Positions 24,701 to 36,700 of a stretch of 64,000 bases of DNA are shown piece after piece; the first letter of the stretch is position 1; each line of letters begins with the position of its first letter. Where the stretch lies: NCBI RefSeq assembly GCF_964204645.1, contig NC_134025.1:25636001-25700000 (forward strand). Direction: 5' to 3'. The translations under genes were made by a program, and so were the position numbers. The notes beneath the pieces were generated by a model. That model searched no databases and was not told the DNA's origin. It worked only from the letters and a program-made list of their open reading frames with translations. Source of the stretch: Tubulanus polymorphus (lineage: Eukaryota; Nemertea; Palaeonemertea; Tubulaniformes; Tubulanidae).

Positions 24701-27700
24701 TAAATGATCATAGATTTATGATTCCCTGGCAGTTTTTTATTTGAACAATTTTGACGCAGTGTACCATATATCTGGACACATCAACCTATAATAGATTCTA
24801 GGTATTTTCCAGAACAATTTATAGGGATATCTATTCAACTATCAACATACGCTGAGATTTTAAGATAAATAATAATCCGTTAGCGTACACATTAATTTTA
24901 GGTAGTAAAGAAATTATATGAAATCTTAAAACTATATTAATAGGCTTGATAAGTAATTGCTGACGATACAATTGAATTGATATTGCAGAGTACGATTTAG
25001 ACCGGCTCCTAGTACCAGTTTCTCTCCACGGCACACACACAGATTTAGTTCTGTCCTAATTTAGACCCATCTTAATAATGTCGTCTAAACGCGCCTATAC
25101 AGTATATGTATTCTAAACCTACGTATTTATCATTCTAGGAGGATCAGCATCAGATTGCTTTGATTGAGTTTGTACACAAGGAAACAAGCTACAATTATTC
25201 ACGTTGTATAATTTCCGTTGTTGACGTAAGTTCATTTGCCTAAGCTTGAGCTAATTATGAAAATATCTGGTACTTAAAATATTTCTGGTATTTAAAACAT
25301 TTCTCTGACTTGAATTTAAGGATAGTCAAAATCTCATACAATGTTTTTATGGTTACAGTATTGGTATTTTTAGGAAGTGGACTTTGGAAAGACCAGCAAT
25401 TCAGAAAATTCAGCATTCCCAAGTATTGTTGTGGTTGGTGATGGGGTATCGTATGCGCAATATTTTCTTTCTATCGGAACAGTGCTTATCGATTGTACCA
25501 CCTACAAAGATCTATCCGGAATCAAGTTAGCATTACTGGCAACACTGGTATTGTACTACATTTTTGACCTGAACTATCCGAGACCTTTCAAGGAGTCCCT
25601 ATCATTCTTTCAGGCAGTTCTATTTCAAGAAAATTGTCGTAAAGGCAATAGAACGGCCAAATTATTCAGCCATTTTACATGTAGTTAAATAATACATGTA
25701 GTTGAATTCCTGGAAAATCCAGCCTTGGTAAACTAATGAGTAGTTTGAGTAAAAATACAATATTAGAATTGAAATCTGACAGTGAGATTTAAAAGATCAG
25801 TTTGGTGGAGCAGATTTTGTGGCCTTTTAAAGTGAGAAGGGTCAGTGTGATTCTACGAGGCATTCATTAATTCATTCATCCTGACCCTACTCACTTTAAA
25901 AGGCCACAACATTTGCTCCACTTAGGCGATCTTTAATTTCAGGGTCAAATTTCATCTTCAATAATAATTTTTCACTAAAACTGTATGCTATAAAACTACA
26001 TTTCTGTATAGGCGGTAACTGTTAGGAATTTCATTTCAGGGGATATGTAAGGGATTTTCTAAGTGATTTTTCTCAAAGATATGAATCAATGATTGAAAAG
26101 TTAGCCACTTTGGCTTGGATGAGTGAAGATATTATCATTTAGATGAACTAGAAAATGCGCATTCAGAAAAGAAATAAACCTGGAAAATCGGCAGAATTTT
26201 GAATTTGCTTGAACTATATATGCTCTTCTTTGATTGTGTTTTTATTTCACGCTTAAGGCTGAACTGTTCAGATATATTATATTATGTTTTTTAGTGATGC
26301 AGACTGAGATGGTCAGATATATATTTTACCATGTGAATGACATGTACTAATGCAGCTATTAAAAGGCAGCATTCTCTTAAAAAGAGCGTGTATGTATTTG
26401 ATTTACGCTTATTGTGGCCAAATACATTGGTTAAGGATTTTGATTCAATGGAGTTTGTGCACAAAGAAACCAGATACATTTTATTATGTTTTTTAGTGAT
26501 GCTGACTGAGATAGTCAGATATATATTTTACCATGTGAATGACATGTGCTAATGCAGCTATTAAAAGGCAGCATTCTCTTAAAAAGAGCGTGTATGTATT
26601 TGATTTACGCTTATTGTGGCCAAATACATTGGTTAAGAATTTTGATACTTCCTTTTTGACAATTTTAATTCAAAATAATAAAATTTTGGATTTCAAGATT
26701 AATCTCATCTTTTTGGTTTTTCTGCCGGGAATGTGTTGAGTTTTGCAATGTTCCCTCAGGTGTTCCGGAGTTCTACAAGTGTGTTCCCAAAAGGTGTTCT
26801 TGCAGTGTTCCCACTGGTGTTCCAGAGTTCTAAGAGTATGTTCCCAAAAGGAGTTCTCGTAATGTTCCCACAAGTGTTCCATGATTTAAGTGTTCCAAAA
26901 CTCTACTCAACTGAAAATGTTCTAAGTAGTGTTCAAGATACGTTCTTAGTTTTTACAGTGTACTCGTACAACGAGTTGAGTAAATACGAGGAAAAAATGT
27001 ATCCCGACGCGAAACACGCCCGGTGTGTACTCGTTCGGCGCGATTATCATCATCAACAAGTACTTCAATGATATATCATCATGTGACAAATCGCTATTAC
27101 GTTTCATTTACAACCGATCCCTTGGTCGTTAGATTTGTAACGCGTTCGTCTTCCGGCGACAGAGTGTGTAAGAACTTACATCCAGACATCGATCGCCAAT
27201 TGACTTTTCAGCAGTTGGCAACCACGTCACATTTCACTCCCGGATGTGGATGGTCGCAAGGATGCGTCGCTGCCAATTATAACCGATAAATCAAGTTACG
27301 GAAATCAAATGGCGGCTAGATTTTCGGGTTTATCGTTTGAAGCCATCAGAACGTGTTAAATGCTAATGCGAGCGGTAAAACCGTTTTAAAGAGGAGCGAT
27401 AAAGAGGATGGCCCATTTTTTCTATCGGTTTAAAGTAAACCTCATCAATAATTCAGTATTCTGCGAATAAACAGGATACGTGTCATATTCCATAGACACC
27501 TTGTGATTTAGTAGTTTATGACAAGCTTTCATTGGAAATGTATAAGATCTACTGACTAATTACCAACAGCACTTCTTCTGTTGAAAGATTCTCTCTTCAG
27601 TACATTAAAAACTTCAACGTTCCTTATCAATATTTTCATTACTCTTGACTAGTTGAAAATAAACCATGAATTTCACACTCTTTGTGCGGCTGAAGTCTTT

Positions 27701-30700
27701 GGAAAAATTGACTTACAATATCTTAGAACTGACAGATTTTCTGTCGTTCAAACAAACACAATGCCTCTCGTCTCCCAATTCGCCCGATAAGGTCGACACT
27801 CGCTATTCAGAGAGAAAAATGTACAAATACACAGATGAAGATGCTTTTTTCTTACAGCAAACAAAACAACCACTCGCGGTAAGAAAAAATATATCTGTGA
27901 TGCATAAATAACAACTCAAAGATCCAGTAAAACTAGATTCCAACGAGTCGGCAAACACTGTTGTTGCCAATAAGTTGGCCGCCATGTTTAATTACTGGTA
28001 GGAAAAATCCGTGTGGTGAATTTCATCAATAGAGGAAAGGATGAAAAGCTACAAGACGTGACTGATTGAATGGAAAGGTCTTGGGGGACTTAGTAATCAT
28101 AGAACTGATCAATTACACTTTTCCTGCAAGAACACAACCTTGAACTTGCAGTACATATTAGAGACCTATAAAAGTAGCACCTCTTCTAACGCCATCAAAG
28201 GAGCAATATTCCCGTCCATAACATTGCAAAGAACTCCTTGAGAATACCCGGTGGTCTGATTAGTAAGTCCCGAGTCCCATTAACAGCTCAGGTCTGGTTT
28301 CACTATTTTCTCAGCTACCCGACGCGATGGTTGATTTTAATGTTACGTTTGGGCAAGCCCTGCTTAAATATTCAATTACGAAGGAATCTATATCGGCCAA
28401 GTATGTTTGTAAATTACATGAATAAGTTATAACTTACACATCAAAAAGTCAGGTATTATACCACCGAAGCAGTAATCAATATGGACTTGCGGAATGGTGA
28501 CAAAACATTCAAATGTGTTGCAGCATGCTCTATAAGCAGCTTTCGAATCCTTATACATCTAACCATGATGCATATTTCATGTTGCTCACAATCAATTACC
28601 ACCAAGTTAACTCACAAAGGGGAGTTCAGGTTTAATTACACACGTAACTCACAGACGAATGGTTCAGGTGTGGCTACATAACAACCGAATTGCTGTCAAC
28701 TTAACTTTATGATTGGCTTTTTCGAATCATCAGCCATTCAATTTCAATTTTCAATAGCCATAGCACTGTACTGCAGTACTACAGTACTACAGTACTAATA
28801 CAGACGGCTTATCATAACATTATACATTCTTGTTTGCAGAAATATCATGAACGATAAAATCCCAAGCACATAGTATTTGCGTAGATGTCCTCTTCTATTT
28901 TGCGCACAATGGACAGCAGTTATCGCGATAAACCCAAATAAAAAGCCATCACTGGAATTTATTTCACTTTCAATCATTCATCACAATCAAACAAGTGACA
29001 ATACACAGACAAAGCCTGAAGCCTATTCTAAAACAAACTACGATATTCATTGCAGATCGGTGCCAGAATATAGACAAGTTACGTTTCTAATAGAAACGGC
29101 ATGCATACCACGTTCTCATCATCACCGGTTTTTGACAGTGTTGAATTTAACGTTGTTTTCCTAAACCTGCAATCTCATGTTTACTGAGTATATAATATAA
29201 ATACATACAAATATGGCTGTCGACTGCGCTGGATACATTATACAGAATCCAACCGCTTTATATCAAAATTGTCAGTCAACACACGTCCCTTAATTAAATA
29301 CTTATTCGATTAGAAGACAACGTAGATATATGACAGATATTATGGTTAATCACAATACTTTTAATGCAAACTACTAATGCATAAATGTTTGCATAGTTTA
29401 TACATCAGCACTTGATAGTTTTATGCTCAGGATTATATTTGCTCACCAATTTCATTTGAAAGTACAGATAAATATCGCATCAAGTATATTCAAGTGGAAA
29501 TACACATTGCATGTTCTGCTAACCAGACAACCAGACATACATAAGCCAACAACGAATATAAATAAATCCATCATTATCGTCATATCATTTTGCATTGGAA
29601 AATCAATTCCTTTCACTTTTCATAACTAATACAAATACTAACCCGAGGGTGAAGTATTTATTACTAAGAAGGAAACTTTAAAAAAGACATGTTATTCCAG
29701 TAACATTACTGCTTACAGAAGGATCGCTTCAGTTGTAACTAAGCATAGTTGTAAAGTCATTATCCATGAGCTACTTAAGTATCTTATTTTTCCAAATATG
29801 TAACTTTTATGAGTTGGTAGTTTGATGATGTTATAAAGGGGTTCACGAGGCAGCCATCTTTTTCTAGATCTACGGTTTTCTTGAAGCACCTTTAGTCTAG
29901 CAGGTGTCACATTCAAGAAGGTCTGAGACAGCTTCAGTGATCATTAGCTAAGTCCTTCACTTCTGGGAGTGCATCTCGAATATTTCATTCCCACCAGACT
30001 GGATTGATTACGCAACGTATAACAAGTTCTCTAAAAACTAGAACAATTCTTAAACCTAACCTACCGCGCAATAAAAGATAGATTCATATTTCAAAACTGC
30101 ATGAACTAATAACTAGCTAAAAACTACACAAAACGATGTAAAATCATTGAACCGAATATTTGAAACTAGGAGTGCGCTAATTGCTTGTATAAAGGTTGCA
30201 TTTATTGAAATTCCATCAAAGTGTGACATATATAATTCATACGAGCTCAATTTCAACAAAGAGCTTAAAAACAAATTTGAGTTATTTCTTCGTGTTGAAT
30301 ATACCACGAGGAAACGTATATTTCGTTAAAAAACCGCCTACACTAACAACAAAAATACATATCCGAGAATAAACGAGTTCATAAAATGTTGTGATGTTGG
30401 ACTTCAGCGATCTAACACACTATATTCCTATTAATTAAATTAGCTTTTGACATTAAGAGTACAAGTGAATGATTTGCCATAGAGAAACAGGTGATGTAAG
30501 AATACGTCGTATGTTCATTTATTGTGAATTTCCAATCGAATCAATTATTTTTAAGCTTCAAAGCATTTCTACAACATACAGAGAGCTTTCTTACGCGTTA
30601 ATTAAAACGTTGTTGCCAATAACAGTTTCCCGGAATGTAATGGAATATAATTGCTATAACTATCAATTCCTTTTTTAATTTTGCCGCTGATAATTCATCA

Positions 30701-33700
30701 GTCACTTTCGTCATGTACTCAACGCTATCCTTGCCAAATTTTGTTCCGAAATCATACGTAATTAGCTAACAAACTCTTTCTCATGAAGAACAGTTTGCTC
30801 AATATTTGTCATTTTTCTTCACTTTATCGTGAATGATTTTCTAGAAAATCCTTTTATCTATGTATTTTTTGTTACTCTTCATTGACATTTTTCGCGAAGT
30901 TATTACAAAAACATGCGTTTCAAATCGACTTCTTGAATGTTTCAATGAACAACTATCTTGTAAAGTAGGTTTAAATTGAAAAAAGTAAATATTTACCAGG
31001 ATCGTAATGTGGATCTAAAGTGTTCATCCAACCGTGTACTCCTGTAATTAGGTAGCTAATTATGCTAACCTCTAAAATCCACTGGCAATTCATCTTCATC
31101 GCGAAGAAATAATGTTTAATTCGACAAATTTACAAATTGACGCGTAAAGTTCTTATCCATAATACACATACGTATATGTATACATAATTCTGAATGAAAC
31201 GTTTTAGGAGAAAGACAACAACTAGTAGCCGTAATATCTATCTCAATACAGACAGGAAACTGTCTTATCCATCAATCAAAATATTTGTCTTGTAAATTGT
31301 TAATAATCTCATAAACGCAGCGCAAATTTCCGGAGAAAATCTGATACTATTTTCCTAATAGGCTTTAATATAGATTCCCATAGCTTCCATAATAAATCCA
31401 CGCCGAAAATATCTGGAACTCGTTGGAGGACGAGGCACACTGCGCGTCTCCTAGTAGTTGCTGCCAACCAGTCACGCTGCTGCAACTGAACTACTCCACA
31501 GCGCAGTGACAAGAGGGAATCACACAGGCTAGACTAATGAGATACGTGTTTCACTAGAAAATAGTTTGCATGTAAATGTCCGCTAATTTTGTAATTGACA
31601 GTTAAACATATGATACAGCTTCTAGCACAGGACACTTATCCAATTGTCAAACAAACTTCATTACAGCAAGAAAAACATCGTCCATAATGAGATCAACAAA
31701 TTGCAAGTGATATAAACTATTCCTGAAATATCTCCATAGTTGTGTGCAAAAATCTGATCCACACAATTCAAAAACGTTTCGACTCTATATATTGAATAAA
31801 TTTCAAACGCGAAACTGGAAGTTAGTCCTTAGAACCTCACATCTCAGTATGGATCCATTGCAAAAGCATACATTTTCAACCAATTGTATACATAATAACA
31901 ATTTGGTCTGGTTTGCGGAACGTGACTGAGAATTCCTCTTTATAAAGCGAGAGTCTATAACTTGTTACTGGTCAAATAGAAGTTCGAACTGGAATAACAA
32001 TGTTGAATGTTACCATGTATAACATTTTCTAGGATTCTTTCGTCATTTTTAATTGTATACTTGATAAGAAAAAACCGTTCGCCATTCGCTACTGTAGTGG
32101 CAATGTTCACTGTTTGTCGATTGGTTAACATATGGTCTTTAGTGAAAAATTGAAGTACCAAATGGCAGGTTTCTAAAAGTCTCGCTGAAACCTCGTCCTA
32201 TTTCTCTCATCAACATCGCAGTAATGGGTTTTTATTTCACACGAATTGCTTCTCGTTCCGCAGCGATCAGTATCATGGCAGCGTTACTTCAGGAAACCAG
32301 CATTGAAATTAAATAAGATATATTGCAATCATTTCAGGCGAAATATCACCTTTGCGCAGTTCCCGACAATGCAAATGACCCGCAATCCGTAGAGACCACG
32401 ATATTAAATTTTAAGGGCAAGCCCATTGAGCTCGCGGTTGACACGGGTCTACGTCGGTTCATGTATGTAGCTGGAAATCCAATAACTCCTGCGTATTCCA
32501 TTTGCCACAGATTAAGCACGCGTTGGATGAAATCATTTATTTATTGATTTCACCTGAATAATGATACTTAAAAGAGACCGTAACTGCTACGGTAGGTCTA
32601 ACTAACAGCATCGACAACGCAACACGGATGAATTGAATAGCTATGAAAATTATCATATCCTCATTATTTTCAGATACTGATATGTGATACTGAAACTCAT
32701 ATCCTCTAATCCCATGGCAGCACGAAATGTCAACGGCTGACAAGGAAATATTCATCTCCAGTAAAAAACGCCACTTAATCCACAAGTAACTGCCACACTG
32801 ATATAATCATTTTGGTTTATAGAATTTCAATGTAGAATGACTGAAATAAGTCCTTGCAACGTTCAGCAAATTTATGCGCTCAGTTCTTGAAATGTTTGAA
32901 TATCTTGGAAAATTGATTACAGGAGTAAGCGTGTGGCAAAAACCGGCCACAGTATTTTCTATATCGATTTCATTTCGCAATATTGCAAATTTTAAAAATG
33001 AATTGTACATAACTGAAAACTAGAGATTCACGCGGTTGGTATGCTGCCAAAGTTGTCAAAATCCATCTATAGACTGGTGAAATGTGATAAAACACACATG
33101 ACAAATAGATTTGAGAAAAGAGAAGAAATTATCCAACAATGCAGGACAACAAAATACCTAAACAAAATGGCGGCTAGCAACTGTAAAATGGTTTATTGAA
33201 AGTCGTTCTAAACGCCATGCACCCGCCTGAGGATTTTCTTAAAAGGCTTCAAGGCTTGTTATTAATTTTACATTAAAAACGCAGATTAATATTGAAGAGA
33301 TTAATAGCGAAGCTGATCATGAATTAAAAAGTGACTGGAATTGATGGCAGAAGACTGAGGAGGCGGAAGCTACAGACGTCACACTGCAGATAGGTGTAGT
33401 GTATCAGACTCGTATGAATCTGATTGTCATAAATATCAGAGCAGATGTGAAATAGAAATAAAACTCCATCTGTTTGAGAGGAAAAGTGGTTGCATTAAAG
33501 TTATCGGACTATTTGTTCTAGGTCTCGTATTTCTGATACCAGGCTGAAATTGGCTATATGGTATTTGCTCATTACTGTCGGATATACCGAACTAAGACAT
33601 CGGAAATTCAGTAGAGCCAGTAATGAGGAGTATATTGAGAAGCCACTCCACTCTTGGTAGAGTAGCGAAATGTGGTGGTGATCTTTCAAAGTCAGCCAAC

Positions 33701-36700
33701 CATGACTTGAATCATGAACTTTCAAGACAGATAGCTCTGCCACGGAGAATATTACGAAAAAAAGCCTCTATACGTTCTTTGTAACGAGAAAAGGGAAATG
33801 CTCGTCAGAGATCAAGAATGATTTTATTGAGTCATGCGAAAGGGCAGGGGGTAGAATTGATGATTTAACACTTGAGCCGACTGCGGGGAACGAACTGTAA
33901 TTGTTTTTTCAACGAGATGTGTCAAAGAAAGATCTTTGATTTAAGTCGAGGAGGAAATATTTGAAATCAGTCTCGGCTTTGATGAAGTTTCAAGTTCGAC
34001 ATAGGGAAAGACGAGCAGCATTTTCTCTATTCAGCTTCTGGAAGCTTTTATCAAAACTGATCGTGGCTATCAGAATATTCCCAACACAAGTAGGATTTCA
34101 CTCGGATGGACATCCTCCTTCATCACTACTGAAGTAGACATTCACTTCATCATGACAAGAGTAAAGCACACACTTAAATCGTGACTCTTTTTATGTTCAT
34201 TATCATTGGCCGTCGCTTGTAGGTATCAATCAAGCTTAAAAAAGTGTCTACCAACCATTCAAAATAATAATTGACGAAACTGGCAGCAATACCATCAATC
34301 TCAATAGCCAATCATATATGGTCACTCGTCTACTGATGGATTTGAAATGGTTACTGCGTCTTCATGATCCATATCATACAGTACATATGTAGATATAATG
34401 TGTTGTTGAGAGTTCGGTGTTGTTGCCTCTGAGGAATTGATCAGTCTCCAGTCGGTTGTATGCAATGAGCCGATTGCAGAATATGCTAATAACATTAGCG
34501 CGCCGAAGTTAGTACGAAACAGGTAAAGCTCTTATGCTGTGAAATGTGCTTTAATATGATTAAGAAGCTCGCTAATTCTATTACCTATATATGCGCTGTG
34601 ATAAAAAGACAGAAATTTGTTTCGACGACAAGTCGACTTAAAACGTGATTCCAACTGAATGATTCTCTTGAAAAGCGATGCATAGTGAATGAGAACGAAA
34701 AAGTCGGAGACATTCTACGAATTTATAAAACTGCAATGTTTGGATCCCGAACGCTCGCAAAGTCTCTCCATTTCACCTACTCTTGAAGAAAGCCCGAGAG
34801 TCTTAATAGACAATTTATTGATAATCTGTTGGACAGTATGTAATGTCCTTCCAATTCAATCGATTCGGGTGAAGCTTCAGTCGTTGATAAGGATGCATAC
34901 ATAACTGCAACAGATCCATGTACACGACAAGATCTATATAGACACTCTCACTGAGTTATATATCAAGTTAACTGATTCACCACCAAACTAATCGTATTAC
35001 AATTTCTCGATAACATAAGTAACTGGTCAGAGCAACATGGATTAGCGCGGATATCATTCATTACAAGGACATCTTTTTATCCCACGGCACAAACAACTGT
35101 TTGATTTGATTTATTTTCATCGACTACGGGAAAATGATAATGAATCGATTTGTTTGAACTATTGCCAGGGGTATTTCAACGAAATGACGAACTGGATTCT
35201 TATTTTTCGTCAATAACGTCATTGCATGAACGAATTAAAGTTGAATATCTCAAATCATTGAACCTCAACCCCCGGGACATCGCAAATACAGCTAATTCAG
35301 TGCACGCGCCTAAGACTCGGGTTTTGATGCGAACTTTCTGATTGCTGCTGTCAACAGCGAAGTTAGTATATACAAGTTGCGTCATCACCCACGTGTACAT
35401 TGGCGACGGTTACAAAAATCGTTGCAAGTGAAAAATTATTTACAAACGACTCTTGAGGAAACTCAAGTATCAATGAGCATTGATTTATTGGCTCAGCAAT
35501 TAAACTTGCCAAAGTAGCTGCAGTTGTTGCTAGGAAGCGCGATCAGAAGCGCAGCTGGAATAGATGATATTCACTTGTTAGCAAAACAAATGAAAAAGGA
35601 ATTCATTATACGCGTCATAGTTCATATTTATGCGCTTCGAAATTATTTGAGTATGGCTTTAAATTCCATTCTTTAAATGAACACCGCGGTTCGTTTAGTA
35701 CGATTATAACTATACTCCTGCTAACATCTTCCATTAGGGAAGCGGCGAATCAATAGACTCCCTCCTAATGGATGATGCCGTCGTGTTCTAAAAATTTTAT
35801 CGAGCGAACGAATATTTTGCGGCTGTTTATTTCACTGCGAATATGTCATGTGCGTATAAAAGTGAAGCCATTTTCGTAGTAGTTCATCATCGTTTGATTG
35901 GCAGAAATATGAATGACTGAGTCGACTACGCAATGAACGTACATCAACCGCAACTCATAATGGCCAACACTCAGACTGGCACATCATAGGAAATTACTGG
36001 CTTCTATCACGCGACCGAAAATACGGGTTCAACAAAGCTACTGAAGAATAGATCCGCATTTCTATTATGATTCCAAATAATCTATCAATATAGTTATCAT
36101 GTTTCCATTGATATGACTTTGTGAAACGTGGTTTGGAAATTTATCACCGCAGGAATGCATGCAGAGAACACACTTGTTGGTATCAGGCAGAACGTGCCTC
36201 CTCGCTATCCCCTATACGAATTGTTTTCAGCTGTATTGAACATCAGAAGGAATTTGAAACCTTATTCAGAAATCAATAAAAAAGGATTTCCATAAACCAA
36301 ATCAATTTTCTACGGTTGTTAATATTAAGTTACAATAACCATTTGTTTCCTATTTTTGTCCGATCCCCTTAAGAAGTCTACAGGGCAAGAAGCACGATTC
36401 TAAATCAAAACTACATTCTTTATACAATATACACGTATAACCGCCTATGTATCGAGGCAAAATGTAACGATATAAGAGGATGAGAACATAAAAAATGGCG
36501 ATGACGCACAGTGTTTCATGTTAAACCAGAAAAAAATGCTGGTTCATGTGCTCCAGATGAAAAAGCGAGCCATTGAAGTATAAAGTCACCGCGTCATCGC
36601 CATCATCGGATCGAATCGAAATCGTTAGACCAAGAGAGAACAATATTCATGCCAATGAATATTTTATACTAGACCACGACCATGCAAATCCGTTAGACAC

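Larger units (their letters stand above)
17220..26960 (+). mobile_element. Autonomous CMC (CACTA/EnSpm-like) DNA transposon, apparently intact
   Basis: Perfect 20-bp terminal inverted repeats CACTGTAAAAACTAAGAACG bound 9741 bp, flanked by TA on both sides (17218-17219, 26961-26962). CACTG ends, a 2-bp target site and subterminal GTTC/GAAC repeats fit the CMC superfamily. Inside are two plus-strand genes: an uninterrupted zinc-finger transposase and a 15-exon second protein with consistent phases and no stops. Perfect ends and open genes suggest recent insertion. It sits in sense opposite to neurexin, within its largest intron. Nested small elements lie at 20900..21064, 22326..22442, 24605..25097 and a foldback at 25803..25924. 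Confidence 0.88.

Noticed and set aside
31309-31512. 67-codon minus-strand frame in the CpG-richer block
   Set aside because: No similarity, no signal peptide; kept only as possible leader or promoter sequence.
35857-35900. GTATAAAAG TATA-like box on the plus strand
   Set aside because: No gene, RNA or start of a plausible exon follows it.
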